Origin: Flavobacteriales bacterium
GTDB taxonomy: Bacteria > Bacteroidota > Bacteroidia > Flavobacteriales > Schleiferiaceae
Length of the DNA stretch: 64,000 nucleotides
Assembly: GCA_017795025.1 (NCBI GenBank)
Contig: CP051243.1
Span: 2,690,897-2,754,896 of the forward strand
Reading direction: 5' to 3'
Numbering within the stretch: the first letter of the stretch is position 1; the number at the start of each line of letters is the position of its first letter. The notes below the pieces were generated by a model that had not been told where the DNA came from, searched no databases, and saw nothing but the letters and a program-made list of their open reading frames with translations. The translations under genes were made by a program, and so were the position numbers. This document shows positions 9,782-19,099 of this stretch, piece by piece.

Positions 9782-11026
9782 ATGAATAATATCAGAATTA
9801 GTATAGCAGCACTTTCTTTTCTCTTTCTAAGCTTTACTGCCGCAGCTCAAGAGAGCGGCGAAACGGAAAGCGAAGATCCAACCGTAATCCAAAGCTCCGA
9901 CCTTCGTGGTTGGAGTATTGGACTGCGCGGAATGTGGTTGTATGACCTAGAGTCGACCCTCTACGATGGCAACATTGCCGAAGACCCAAGGGGCCTTAAT
10001 GGCGACAATACCTCCGTAGACTTTGGTTTCGAGGTTTATGTAGAGAAGCAGTTTACGCCTTTTATGGGTTTGCAAGGAATGTATCGTTTGGGCGGAATGA
10101 CCGGAGCCACAAGTACCGAGTACTACGAGAACAGCTTTAACGAGTTTCGATTGGGATTGAGCCTTATTTGGAGTAACCTTGATCCGAATCACGTTAATAG
10201 CAAATGGAATTTCTACAATGGCGTAGGAATGATGTTCGGTTCTTTTGAGTCGAACCGCTATTTGGTTTTCGACGATTCCGAGAATGGCTCCATCGACGAC
10301 AATTACAACGGCTTTTACCTTAGTGGGGGCGTAATGTATGAGTTAGCGCCCTCCTTAAGAGTGGAGTTGGATTTGGCCTATAACATTGTACGTAATGATG
10401 GTTTTGACGGCTTTGATTATGCAACTGGTTGGGATCCCTATCTAAACGTTGGAATAGGATTGGCTTACACCTTTGGCAATAGCGAAGTACCCGCGATGTA
10501 TGCCGGGAATTACTACGAGGCGCCCTATTACGATTTGGCACGAACCAAGGCTCGGGTTAATGAGCTGGAGGGCCGTGTGAGTAATTTAGAGTCTACAAGC
10601 CGTCGCAACGACGATAAACTTAATGAGATTAAGACAGAGGCCGAGAAGCGCGATCAGGAGCTTGCTAAAGCCGATAAGGCCATGGCGGATAAGATTGCCA
10701 GTTTGGAAAAAGGACCTGACAAGAGCTCTATGGCACCAAAAGCGGTGGTGTTCTTCGCCTTCGACTCCGATGTCTTAACGGCCGAAGCCAAGCAAATTCT
10801 TTTAACCAATCTTGCGGGTCTAAATGAGCCCTTAGTAATAAGCGCTTACGCGGATAATGTAGGTACGGAAGAGTACAACAATGAGCTTAAAATGCGCCGG
10901 GCCGAGGCGGTTAAGCAATTCTTAATTGACGAATTGAAACTTGACCCTTCCCAGCTTCAAATTGTTGATGGTAGTCAACTGGAGCTGAGCGATCAATTCT
11001 TAGCCCGAAGAGTAGAAGTGCGTTAA
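9782..11026 (+). CDS. OmpA-family outer membrane protein
   Basis: 414 residues. The signal peptide is residues 1-22, ending in TAAAQ. Residues about 35-250 form an aromatic- and glycine-rich beta-barrel. Residues about 255-310 are a charged, probably coiled-coil linker beginning ARVNELEGRVSNLE. The C-terminal OmpA peptidoglycan-binding domain (about 318-414) has the opening FFAFDSDVL and the helix motif N-x-x-L-x-x-x-R-A-x-x-V. It probably anchors the outer membrane to peptidoglycan. It follows the giant adhesin by 22 bases and is likely cotranscribed; whether it helps export or attach the adhesin is not shown. A terminator follows. Confidence 0.85.
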   Translation: MNNIRISIAALSFLFLSFTAAAQESGETESEDPTVIQSSDLRGWSIGLRGMWLYDLESTLYDGNIAEDPRGLNGDNTSVDFGFEVYVEKQFTPFMGLQGMYRLGGMTGATSTEYYENSFNEFRLGLSLIWSNLDPNHVNSKWNFYNGVGMMFGSFESNRYLVFDDSENGSIDDNYNGFYLSGGVMYELAPSLRVELDLAYNIVRNDGFDGFDYATGWDPYLNVGIGLAYTFGNSEVPAMYAGNYYEAPYYDLARTKARVNELEGRVSNLESTSRRNDDKLNEIKTEAEKRDQELAKADKAMADKIASLEKGPDKSSMAPKAVVFFAFDSDVLTAEAKQILLTNLAGLNEPLVISAYADNVGTEEYNNELKMRRAEAVKQFLIDELKLDPSQLQIVDGSQLELSDQFLARRVEVR

Positions 11027-11051
11027 AACTTTCAACCTTCCAAGCAAAGGA

Positions 11052-11087
11052 AAGCCCCCCTAAAGTTAATTAGGAGGGCTTTTTTTT
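11052..11087 (+). terminator. Rho-independent terminator after the OmpA-like gene
   Basis: An 11-bp stem (AAGCCCCCCTA paired with TAGGAGGGCTT, one mismatch) encloses a loop of about 8 bases and is followed by a run of eight Ts. It begins 25 bases after the OmpA-like stop and lies between two convergent genes; the opposite strand has only a poor T-run, so it mainly serves the plus strand. Confidence 0.85.
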
Positions 11088-11106
11088 GAGTAGCGTTTTA
11101 CTAATC

Positions 11107-11715
11107 TTATTTAGCAGCGCTGTAGTTTGCGGCAACGGCATCCCAATTAACCACATTGAAGAAAGCCTCAATGTAATCGGGACGACGGTTTTGATATTTT
11201 AAATAGTAGGCGTGCTCCCAAACATCCAAACCTAAAATGGGAGTACCTTTTACATCGGCAATATCCATTAAAGGGTTGTCTTGGTTAGGGGTGCTGCAAA
11301 CTTGAAGTTTACCTTCGCCATTAACAATGAGCCAAGCCCATCCTGAGCCAAACTGAGTGGCGGCGGCATTGGCGAATTCGTTTTTAAAGTTTTCGAATGA
11401 ACCAAAAGCGGCATCAATAGCGGAGGCTAAATCTCCACTTGGGTTTCCGCCACCATTTGGACCCATGATGTTCCAAAAAAGGCTGTGATTATAAAAACCA
11501 CCACCGTTATTGCGTACACCACCACCGTGGGCAGAAACGCCGGCTAAAATATCTTCAATCGATTTTCCCTCGAGGGCGGTTCCTTCAATCGCTGAATTTA
11601 ATTTACTGGTGTATCCTGCGTGATGCTTACCATGATGTATTTCCATGGTTTGCTTGTCGATATGAGGTTCTAATGCATCGTGTGCATAAGGTAGTGCTGG
11701 TAATTCAAAAGCCAT
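11107..11715 (-). CDS. sodA: Superoxide dismutase, Fe/Mn family
   Basis: 202 residues, full length for the family, and without a signal peptide, so cytoplasmic. It converts superoxide to oxygen and hydrogen peroxide. The four metal ligands are visible: His27 (in MEIHHGKHH), His77 (in [11 protein letters not shown]), Asp164 and His168 (in DVWEHAYY). The GGG before the second ligand and the later NQD (in STPNQDNPL) are the manganese-type pattern rather than the iron type, so Mn is the likelier cofactor, though metal choice cannot be proved from sequence. It is monocistronic. Confidence 0.96.
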   Translation of the reverse strand: MAFELPALPYAHDALEPHIDKQTMEIHHGKHHAGYTSKLNSAIEGTALEGKSIEDILAGVSAHGGGVRNNGGGFYNHSLFWNIMGPNGGGNPSGDLASAIDAAFGSFENFKNEFANAAATQFGSGWAWLIVNGEGKLQVCSTPNQDNPLMDIADVKGTPILGLDVWEHAYYLKYQNRRPDYIEAFFNVVNWDAVAANYSAAK

Positions 11716-11810
11716 GCTTGTAATTTTTAGTTAGATGTATTAATAAAACAATAGGCGTTCTAAAAGGTTTGTCGTCGATTAACAAAGCGTCTTTTTTGTT
11801 GAACGCGCAT

Positions 11811-11818
11811 CAAAATTA
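11811..11818 (-). promoter_or_regulatory. Candidate -7 promoter element for sodA
   Basis: On the minus strand this reads TAATTTTG, matching the Bacteroidota -7 consensus TAnnTTTG, and would give a leader of about 90 bases before sodA. I found no clear -33 TTG at the right distance, and the region is AT-rich, so a chance match is possible. Confidence 0.3.
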
Positions 11819-11904
11819 ACTATTAAAAAACGGAACATCGAAGTTTTAAACTATAACTGTATATTAATTTTTGATTACCGCACTTTTGCTTTAGCGATGA
11901 TCCG

Positions 11905-12675
11905 TCATAAAATACTGGGCATGAAGGTGTAAAGGTGCACACCCCACACTTTTTTTCCCCCGATCAAGCTTAGGGCGCGATTGGCCTTAATTACCCTTAA
12001 GGCTTTTCGGGTAAACACCTCGGCTTTCATTCCTTCAGCTTGCGCTCGGTCCATCTGCCCTAAGGCGCTATTATCGCCCGTAAGGGCATTTACGGATACC
12101 TGGGTATGTATGAACCCCGGACAGATAATGTTAATCTTTAAGTGCGCGTGTTCCGCTCTGAGACTTTCAAAATAGCCATGCAGGGCATGTTTTGCTGCGG
12201 CATAGCCCGAACGATAAGGCGTAGGGATTTTCCCCACTAAACTGGAAATTATCACAATGTGTCCCCTATTGTCCTTTTGCCATTGCGGCAAAAAGGCCTT
12301 GCTTAAGGCTACATTGGCCATATAGTCGACCTCCATTAATCGACGGTATACCTTCAGCTCTGTTTCGATTACCAATGATCGCTGCGACAGGCCTCCGCTA
12401 AGGATTAAAATATCGGGAGCGCCCCACAATTGACGAACCTCTTGAACCGCGGCCTCCACTTCAGCACTATGCTCTAAATCAAAGGCGACTACATCTACCC
12501 CAGGTGAACCAAGGCCAATCAGGTCCTCTTTTAAGCTTCTAAGCAGTTCTTGGCGCCGTCCACTTATTACTAAATAGGCTCCTACTTTGGCCAAGGAATG
12601 GGCCATGGCCAAACCGATACCCGAACTGGCGCCGGTAATCCAAATTTTTTGGTCCTTAAAATTGATTTTTCCCAT
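11905..12675 (-). CDS. Short-chain dehydrogenase/reductase (SDR)
   Basis: 256 residues, classical SDR length. The Rossmann cofactor motif TGASSGIG is at 14-21. The usual NNAG is replaced by LSGG at about 92-95. The catalytic set is Ser144/145, Tyr158 and Lys162 (in SGYAAAKHA). The first strand followed by SGRRQ suggests NADP(H) preference. The substrate is unknown; the overall look is of the DHRS7-like membrane-associated branch. It is divergent from the helicase gene (47 bases between starts) and separated from sodA by 189 bases. Confidence 0.87.
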   Translation of the reverse strand: MGKINFKDQKIWITGASSGIGLAMAHSLAKVGAYLVISGRRQELLRSLKEDLIGLGSPGVDVVAFDLEHSAEVEAAVQEVRQLWGAPDILILSGGLSQRSLVIETELKVYRRLMEVDYMANVALSKAFLPQWQKDNRGHIVIISSLVGKIPTPYRSGYAAAKHALHGYFESLRAEHAHLKINIICPGFIHTQVSVNALTGDNSALGQMDRAQAEGMKAEVFTRKALRVIKANRALSLIGGKKVWGVHLYTFMPSIL

Positions 12676-12722
12676 GTGATGTTGCCGCTTGATTATTGCT
12701 AATTTAGGCTCAAATCTTCAGT

Positions 12723-15700
12723 ATGCCTGAGCGCTTTCTCATTTACAACGCTTCTGCCGGAGCAGGAAAAACCTACCAGCTGGTGCGAAACTATCTGGGA
12801 ATAATTTTAGCTTCTAAGGACCCCTTGCGCTTCATGCAAATCTTGGCCATGACTTTTACCAATAAAGCGGCCAAGGAAATGAAGCACCGTTTGCTTAGCC
12901 AGTTGGCGGTTTTAAAACAATACCCCCAAGAGGATAAAGAATCGCGAGATTATACAGTTTCCTTTGCTCGAGAACTCGGCATTGAGCCCGAAGATTTAAA
13001 GTATCGAGCCGCTGCGGCCCAAAGCGGCATTTTACATCACTATGCGGCCTTTGGCGTATCTACAATTGACAGTTTTACAAACCGATTGATTAGAAGCTTT
13101 AGTAAGGATCTCGACCTAAACGGCACCTATGCTGTAGAGATGGACACCGACCGCATGCTAAACGAGGCGATTGATAGGGTATTTGAAGCCCTGCGAGCTG
13201 ATGATCCATACACCGAGGTTTTAAGCCGTTTTATAGAAAGGCAGCTGGAACTCGAAAAATCGAATAATAGCAGAAGCTTACTGCAAGAAAAGAGCAAAGA
13301 ACTTTTTAAGGAGCGCGCATTTCCCTTTCTCGAACGCTTAGCTGAAATAGACATTGAAAGCTTATTGAAGCAGGAAATCGTACTAAAGGGAAAAAGAAAG
13401 GTACACCTAAAGGCAATTGTTAATGCTGCAGATGGGTTTTTAGAAGAAGTTGAAAAACAAGGGCTTACTGTAAAAAGTTTTCACTCAAGTGGCTTGGCGC
13501 CATGGATTGAAAAACTAAGGAACGGTGACATTAAGGCCCCGACCGAAGCGAAACGCAGGCATCATGAGGCGGGTCCAGAGAAAGTGGTCACCGTGGCCGG
13601 AAAGAAGCAAAGCATATTAGGCGAGGCGCATTGGCAGGAGTACTTTCATCAAAAACAAGAAGAGCTACTCTTAAGCTTTCAAAGCCATTTTGAGCCCTAC
13701 TTTATCATTGAAAGGTTACTGGATAGCATTTACCCCCTAAGCTTGCTTAGCATTATTGAAAGAGAGTTGGAAGCGGTTAAGGAGGAAACTGGGAGACTGC
13801 CCATTGGCGACTTCAATAAGTTGATTTCTAGAGAGCTAAGGCAACAGCCAGCGGCCTTTCTTTACGAGCGAATGGGCGACCGCTACGATGATTTCTTTAT
13901 TGATGAGTTTCAGGACACCTCGCGTTTGCAATGGGAGAATTTATTGCCGCTCATCAATAATGCAATGGCCAGTGAAGGGAGTAGTACCATGATAGTGGGT
14001 GATGCCAAGCAAAGTATCTACCGATTTCGCGGCGGCGACCTTCAGTTGTTTGTAGATCTGTTTAAGGATAAAGACCCAAGCAACAAGACTTCGGCGGGCG
14101 AACTTTATCGGCGCAAGCTCATTCAGATGACGCAAAACTGGCGGTCCCGAGCGGGCCTAGTGGAGTTTAACAATGCCTTTTTTGCCAGCCTCAGTAAACA
14201 CTTACCTAATCCCGAGTACCAGGAAATATACGCTCAAGGGGCGCAAGAGCCCGCTCGGGATCCAGGTGGTAGGGTGGTATTGGAGCTTATCGCCAAAGAA
14301 AGTACCCTTGAGGATGAAAATCAAATCTTGATAGATCACCTAAACGACCTTTTGCAACGTGGTTTTCGGCAAAGGGACATATGCATCCTCGGGCGTAGTA
14401 ATGAAAACTGTACGAAGGCGGCTGCTATGCTTTTGGACCGGGAGGCCGATTTACAGTTACCAGAAGGTGAGCACCTGCAAATTTTATCAGTCGATAGCCT
14501 AGTGGTGGGCGCCTCACAAGAGGTTAGAGCCCTTATTTCATTTTTACAAACGGTAGAAAACCCAGCAAACCGAGAACAACGTAAAGACTGGATTGCCCTG
14601 GCCTTTCGGAAGTTTGCTAAAGAGGGTGAGGACCCACATGAGTTTAGGCGCACGCTAGCTCGAGCGGAAATGTCGGAAATATGGCAGCTACTGCAAGAGT
14701 GGGTGCCTCAGTGGAATGCCGAGGAATGGCTTGCCCAAGACCTGGTGGAGCGCTGCTATCAATGGCTACGATACTTTGATTTAAATTGGCAACAAGACCC
14801 CTACCTTCAATTTTTCTTAGACCAGGTTTCGGAGTACCTGGAACGACAAAGACCGGTGAGCCAAGAGTTTTTAGACTGGTGGCAAGATAAAGGGCGCGAG
14901 AAAAGCGTGGGCATACCGGAGTCTACGAACGCCATTCAAATCATGACTATCCATAAGTCAAAGGGACTAGAGTTTCCGGTGGTTATTTGCCTTTCGGCTG
15001 ATGGAGCGCTCGATTCTGCAGGGAGTTTTACACCCGGTATTTGGAAGGAGCTTGATTCGGAGCAATTTGTTCTAGATTTCAGCTTTATTGAACTGAAAAA
15101 GCCCGAGGACCCCTTTTCTCAACCTGTTTATAATCAGTGGTATGAGGAGGAGATGTCTCGAGTGATGATGGATAATCTAAACGTTTATTATGTGGCCTTT
15201 ACCAGGGCGGAACAGGAGTTAATCATACTGTCGAAGGAGCCGCCTAGTAAACCATCTAAATTGTATTTGGAAATGGCCCTAGCGGCACATTTTTCGGCCT
15301 CAGAGCCCGGAACTTACAGCATTGGGGAGCCCATAATACCAAAGGTGTCGAAGCTCGAAGAGCCCGGTTACACCTTAAACACTTTTAGTCCAGTTCCCTG
15401 GCAAGAACGATTGGAAATGCTCAGTAATGTTCCCAAGCATTGGCAGCATGACCGGCTTAAGGAGGCCCGCAAAGGGAGCCTTATGCACGCACTTTTAGCG
15501 CAGTTGAAGCATCCTCAAGACCTTACAAAGATTCTTAACCAAGCCGCGTCGGAGGCCTGGTTAAGTAAAGATGAAGAGGAAAGTTTAGCCCGAGACTTGG
15601 ACAGCATATTAAGCGATTCTAAGCTTACAGCTTTATTTCATCCTCAGGCCAAGGTTTACAATGAGAGGAGCATACTTCTGCCCCAAGGTGGGCGTAAGGT

Positions 15701-15902
15701 TCCAGATCGCTTGGTGCAATATCAGGGCAAGTGGTATTTGGCCGATTATAAAACCGGGCAAGCATTAAGTACCCATCATGATCAGTTGCAGGAGTATGCC
15801 TATTTACTGGCCCAGTCGGGTATGCCCATCGAGCAAGCCTTTATCATTTACCTCGGCGATAAGCAGCAGGTAGAAGAAGTACCTATCAATCGTTTATTTT
15901 AA
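12723..15902 (+). CDS. UvrD/RecB-type helicase-nuclease (AddA-like)
   Basis: 1059 residues. This is a superfamily 1A helicase fused to a RecB-family nuclease, expected to process double-strand DNA ends for recombination. Walker A is ASAGAGKT at 10-17, Walker B is DEFQDTS near 393, and late helicase motifs include [13 protein letters not shown] near 740 and YVAFTRA near 823. The C-terminal PD-(D/E)XK nuclease is intact: a His in LMHALLA, Asp in VPDRLV, the DYKTG motif, then QLQEYAYLL. In most Bacteroidota an AddB/RexB-like partner adjoins this gene; none is seen in this window. It overlaps kbl tail to tail by 9 bases. Confidence 0.9.
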   Translation: MPERFLIYNASAGAGKTYQLVRNYLGIILASKDPLRFMQILAMTFTNKAAKEMKHRLLSQLAVLKQYPQEDKESRDYTVSFARELGIEPEDLKYRAAAAQSGILHHYAAFGVSTIDSFTNRLIRSFSKDLDLNGTYAVEMDTDRMLNEAIDRVFEALRADDPYTEVLSRFIERQLELEKSNNSRSLLQEKSKELFKERAFPFLERLAEIDIESLLKQEIVLKGKRKVHLKAIVNAADGFLEEVEKQGLTVKSFHSSGLAPWIEKLRNGDIKAPTEAKRRHHEAGPEKVVTVAGKKQSILGEAHWQEYFHQKQEELLLSFQSHFEPYFIIERLLDSIYPLSLLSIIERELEAVKEETGRLPIGDFNKLISRELRQQPAAFLYERMGDRYDDFFIDEFQDTSRLQWENLLPLINNAMASEGSSTMIVGDAKQSIYRFRGGDLQLFVDLFKDKDPSNKTSAGELYRRKLIQMTQNWRSRAGLVEFNNAFFASLSKHLPNPEYQEIYAQGAQEPARDPGGRVVLELIAKESTLEDENQILIDHLNDLLQRGFRQRDICILGRSNENCTKAAAMLLDREADLQLPEGEHLQILSVDSLVVGASQEVRALISFLQTVENPANREQRKDWIALAFRKFAKEGEDPHEFRRTLARAEMSEIWQLLQEWVPQWNAEEWLAQDLVERCYQWLRYFDLNWQQDPYLQFFLDQVSEYLERQRPVSQEFLDWWQDKGREKSVGIPESTNAIQIMTIHKSKGLEFPVVICLSADGALDSAGSFTPGIWKELDSEQFVLDFSFIELKKPEDPFSQPVYNQWYEEEMSRVMMDNLNVYYVAFTRAEQELIILSKEPPSKPSKLYLEMALAAHFSASEPGTYSIGEPIIPKVSKLEEPGYTLNTFSPVPWQERLEMLSNVPKHWQHDRLKEARKGSLMHALLAQLKHPQDLTKILNQAASEAWLSKDEEESLARDLDSILSDSKLTALFHPQAKVYNERSILLPQGGRKVPDRLVQYQGKWYLADYKTGQALSTHHDQLQEYAYLLAQSGMPIEQAFIIYLGDKQQVEEVPINRLF

Positions 15903-17087
15903 AACGCCGAGGTCTTTTCCCACTTTCGTAAAGGCAGCAATGGCTCGATCTAAATGTGATTCCTCGTGGGCAGCACTCAGTTGTACTCGAATACGAGCCT
16001 GTCCTTTGGGAACTACCGGATAAAAGAAGCCAATAACGTAAATGCCTTCTTCTAGAAGAGCATCTGCGAAACGCTGCGATAAAGCGGCATCGTACAGCAT
16101 AATAGGCACTATCGCCGAATCGCCGTCTTTAATATCGAAACCAGCAGCACGGATTCCGTTCTTGAAGTAATTTACATTATGCTCCAATTTATCGCGCAGC
16201 TCTGTGGTCTCGCTAAGTAGGTCGAATACCGCAATAGAGGCGCCCACAATTGCTGGAGCCAGGGAATTGGAGAATAGGTAAGGACGAGAACGTTGGCGAA
16301 GCATTTCAATGATCTCCTTTCTTCCGGTAGTGAAGCCACCCATGGCTCCACCAAGCGCTTTTCCAAGGGTACCGGTGATAATATCCACGCGGCCCATTAC
16401 ATTTTTGAGTTCGTGGGTGCCTCGACCCGTTTTACCTATAAAGCCACTGGCATGGCATTCATCGACCATAACCAAGGCATCATATTTTTCGGCTAAGTCA
16501 CAAATCTTGTCCAATTGTGCCACGTAGCCATCCATGCTAAATACTCCATCGGTTACGATAATTTTAAAGCGTGCAGTATCGGAAGCGGCTTGAAGTTGCT
16601 TCTCCAAGTCTTCCATATTATTGTTTTCGTAGCGATAACGAGCCGCTTTACAAAGTCGAACGCCATCAATAATAGAGGCATGGTTTAAACTATCGGAGAT
16701 TATGGCATCATCCGCCGTAAGGAGCGGTTCAAAAACGCCGCCGTTGGCATCAAAAGCCGCGGCATAAAGGATGGTGTCTTCGGTACCAAGAAAATCGGCA
16801 ATTTTTTGCTCTAAGGTTTTGTGAATGTCCTGAGTACCACAGATAAAGCGCACCGAAGACATGCCAAAGCCGTGACTGTCTAAGGCCTGTTTAGCCGCTT
16901 CAATTACCTTGGGGTGTGAAGATAAACCGAGGTAATTATTGCTGCAAAAGTTTAATACTTTCTGACCACCTTGCACGGATATTTCGGCACCTTGTTCGCC
17001 TGTGATGATGCGCTCTTTTTTGTAGAGACCATCTGCTTCAATCTGTTTTAACTCTTCCTGGAGATGCGCTTGTAGCTTACCGTACAT
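15894..17087 (-). CDS. kbl: Glycine C-acetyltransferase (2-amino-3-ketobutyrate CoA ligase)
   Basis: 397 residues, the usual size for this PLP-dependent alpha-oxoamine synthase. It cleaves 2-amino-3-ketobutyrate with CoA to glycine and acetyl-CoA, the second step of threonine degradation. Visible features are [27 protein letters not shown] (typical of Kbl rather than BioF or SPT), [11 protein letters not shown], and the PLP lysine in GTLGKALGG near residue 243. Threonine dehydrogenase is not adjacent. The start ATG follows a candidate promoter by about 25 bases. Confidence 0.95.
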   Translation of the reverse strand: MYGKLQAHLQEELKQIEADGLYKKERIITGEQGAEISVQGGQKVLNFCSNNYLGLSSHPKVIEAAKQALDSHGFGMSSVRFICGTQDIHKTLEQKIADFLGTEDTILYAAAFDANGGVFEPLLTADDAIISDSLNHASIIDGVRLCKAARYRYENNNMEDLEKQLQAASDTARFKIIVTDGVFSMDGYVAQLDKICDLAEKYDALVMVDECHASGFIGKTGRGTHELKNVMGRVDIITGTLGKALGGAMGGFTTGRKEIIEMLRQRSRPYLFSNSLAPAIVGASIAVFDLLSETTELRDKLEHNVNYFKNGIRAAGFDIKDGDSAIVPIMLYDAALSQRFADALLEEGIYVIGFFYPVVPKGQARIRVQLSAAHEESHLDRAIAAFTKVGKDLGVLK

Positions 17088-17112
17088 GTTTTATTTTTTT
17101 GAGGTGAAGTGA

Positions 17113-17120
17113 CAAAGATA
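17113..17120 (-). promoter_or_regulatory. Candidate -7 promoter element for kbl
   Basis: The minus strand reads TATCTTTG, a full match to TAnnTTTG, 26 bases before the kbl ATG in the divergent gap with the phospholipase D-like gene. A -33 TTG at the expected distance is not evident. Confidence 0.4.
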
Positions 17121-17164
17121 TAAAGCACCCTTTACGCCTGCATACTTTGACTTAATTTAGGAGC

Positions 17165-17854
17165 ATGAATCTGCTAATTAAAGAGCTCGAGGAGGCATTT
17201 AAAAATAGTATTGAAGACTTAGTGCTTTCGAGGAAAGAGCGAAAAGACCTTAAGGAGCAATTATCAAATAGTCACTTAAAACCGAATGAGGCGGATTGGT
17301 TGCTTAGCCGATTGCGCGATTTGGCAATGGAACATGCTGGTCGAGCACACCCTGAGGTTTTAGTGGCTTGGTTTTATGAAGGCGCAAAGCTTCTCCGCCA
17401 AGCAACGGCTGCTACCGATAATCACTCTCGGGCCTACTTTAGTCCGGGAGAAGCTTGTCGCGATGCTATTTTAAGTCAATTGCGTGCGGCGCGAAAGCAG
17501 ATAGACATTTGCGTGTTTACCATCAGCGATAATATTATACGCGATGCCTTGGTCTCGGCCCATAAGCTTGGGAAGCGCATTCGCATTATTTCGGATAATG
17601 ATAAGAGCAACGATATGGGATCGGATATTCATTTTTTAAGTCGACTCGGTATTCCGGTTCGCCTCGATGAAACCGAAGATCACATGCACCATAAATTTGC
17701 CGTTTTTGATCGAAAGCTGCTCTTAAACGGTAGTTACAATTGGACCCGCTCTGCTGCCGAACGAAATTTCGAAAACATTGCTTTAACCGAGGACTCATCC
17801 TTGATTACCGCTTATCAAACGGAATTTGATAGACTTTGGAAAAAGCTAGCTTAG
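17165..17854 (+). CDS. Phospholipase D-like (HKD) nuclease/hydrolase
   Basis: 229 residues with one HKD motif: HxKx4D in HHKFAVFDRK (about 173-182), followed by LLNGSYNWT as in the Nuc/mitoPLD family. A single motif implies a homodimeric active site. Residues 1-75 are a helical, charged domain of unknown role (LSRKERKDLKEQLS). There is no signal peptide, unlike secreted Nuc, so it is probably cytoplasmic; nucleic acid or lipid are both possible substrates. Its stop codon interleaves with that of the convergent Fur-family gene (TTAG). Confidence 0.82.
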   Translation: MNLLIKELEEAFKNSIEDLVLSRKERKDLKEQLSNSHLKPNEADWLLSRLRDLAMEHAGRAHPEVLVAWFYEGAKLLRQATAATDNHSRAYFSPGEACRDAILSQLRAARKQIDICVFTISDNIIRDALVSAHKLGKRIRIISDNDKSNDMGSDIHFLSRLGIPVRLDETEDHMHHKFAVFDRKLLLNGSYNWTRSAAERNFENIALTEDSSLITAYQTEFDRLWKKLA

Positions 17855-18264
17855 GCGCACTGCTTACAGGTCCCGTGAATTAAAACCTCGGTGCTGTTCA
17901 CTTTAAAACCCGCAGGCACAGCTATCTTGGGAAAGGCTTGTTCTTCAAGGCAAAAAGTTTGCAAACAAGCTTCGCATTTAAAGTGCAGGTGGGTATCGTG
18001 ATGGGCATGCGAATCGCAATTAGCCCTGCAATAAGCATATTTAACCGATACTTCATCGTCGGGCACCTTGTGCACTAAACCATGCTGCTCAAAATCTTGT
18101 AAGGTTCGATAAAGACTGGCACGGTCCATTTGACCCTCAAAGGCCTGGCTCAGGTCGCTATGCGAAAGGGCAGATTCCCTTTGGATAATAAAGTCGAGGA
18201 CCTGAACCCGGCCTAAGGTCTTACGCAATCCGTGATTTTTAAGAATACTTCCGGCGTCTTTCAC
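17851..18264 (-). CDS. Fur-family metalloregulator (Zur-like by context)
   Basis: 137 residues, full length. The winged-helix DNA-binding domain includes SHSDLSQAFEG and DRASLYRTLQDFEQHGLV. The dimerization/metal domain has a His-rich stretch (DSHAHHDTHLHF) and two Cys pairs, FKCEAC and GTCKQC, typical of a structural zinc site. It is last in an operon with a TonB receptor and a His-rich lipoprotein, 9 bases after the latter, which suggests zinc sensing and Zur-like repression of the operon. Fur, Zur or PerR cannot be separated with certainty from sequence. Confidence 0.88.
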   Translation of the reverse strand: MKDAGSILKNHGLRKTLGRVQVLDFIIQRESALSHSDLSQAFEGQMDRASLYRTLQDFEQHGLVHKVPDDEVSVKYAYCRANCDSHAHHDTHLHFKCEACLQTFCLEEQAFPKIAVPAGFKVNSTEVLIHGTCKQCA

Positions 18265-18273
18265 TTTCTCATA

Positions 18274-19053
18274 TTACATAATATGCAGTTCACCTTTAAG
18301 AACTCCATAGTTTCCTTCGTTGTCCTTTGCGATGATTTCCAATTCATAGTGTCCAGTTTCTGCGGTAGCGGGAATCGCAATGTCCACGGTACTGAGGTCA
18401 AAGCTTGTATCGCTACTCCCAGTTAAATCTACATCATATTCGAAGATCTCACCACTGGCATTTTTATGATTGTGATCATCATGCGCTTCTTCCTTAACAA
18501 CAATAAGCACTTCTTGCAAATCAACATCGTCGTTGATAAAGCCATTTATGGTTAAGGAGCTGCCTTTGTTAACATGCACCTCGCTGCTAAAATCCGGACT
18601 CGTAATGTCAAAGGTGGGTTGCTCGCCATTAAGAAGGACGAAGTTTAACTCCATAAAATCCGACTCGTTACCCGCGGCATCTAGAGCACGAAAAATAAAG
18701 TGGTGGGGTCCGGCAGTTACCGGGTCGGGTACATTAAGAGTGTGACTTACGGTTGCATTTGCACCCGAAACGCTGAGCACTTCTGTCATCTCCCAAGCAC
18801 TGCCGTCTTTTTTACCATGACTATGGGCGTCGAAAACATCATGCACATCGATTTTTAGTTGTCCAAGGGCCTCATTATCACTTAGGTCTACTTCCAATTG
18901 CAGAGCATCGCCAGCATTAAACTCTAAGTCATGATCTTCCCCGTTAACTCTTGCCTCTAGAATTACTGGTGCAGTGGTATCTTGATTATCATCATCGTCG
19001 GTGCAAGCACCAAGAAATACCAATACTGCGGCTAATGGAAAAAATTTCTTCAT
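18274..19053 (-). CDS. DUF4625-type His/Asp-rich lipoprotein
   Basis: 259 residues from the ATG at 19053, preceded by AAAAAGAG; the further upstream start would add residues ahead of a clean lipoprotein signal (MKKFFPLAAVLVFLGAC). The lipobox Cys is followed by DDDD, which may act as an export or retention signal. It resembles DUF4625 proteins: two Ig-like beta domains. Histidine clusters HDVFDAHSHGKKDG and EEAHDDHNHK lie in exposed-looking loops and could bind zinc. It lies between the TonB receptor (46-base gap) and the Fur-family gene (9-base gap), suggesting a surface metal-binding partner of the receptor. Confidence 0.8.
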   Translation of the reverse strand: MKKFFPLAAVLVFLGACTDDDDNQDTTAPVILEARVNGEDHDLEFNAGDALQLEVDLSDNEALGQLKIDVHDVFDAHSHGKKDGSAWEMTEVLSVSGANATVSHTLNVPDPVTAGPHHFIFRALDAAGNESDFMELNFVLLNGEQPTFDITSPDFSSEVHVNKGSSLTINGFINDDVDLQEVLIVVKEEAHDDHNHKNASGEIFEYDVDLTGSSDTSFDLSTVDIAIPATAETGHYELEIIAKDNEGNYGVLKGELHIM

Positions 19054-19099
19054 CTCTTTTTGTTTTTGCAAACATAAGTTAAAAGCAACAATGTTGCAA

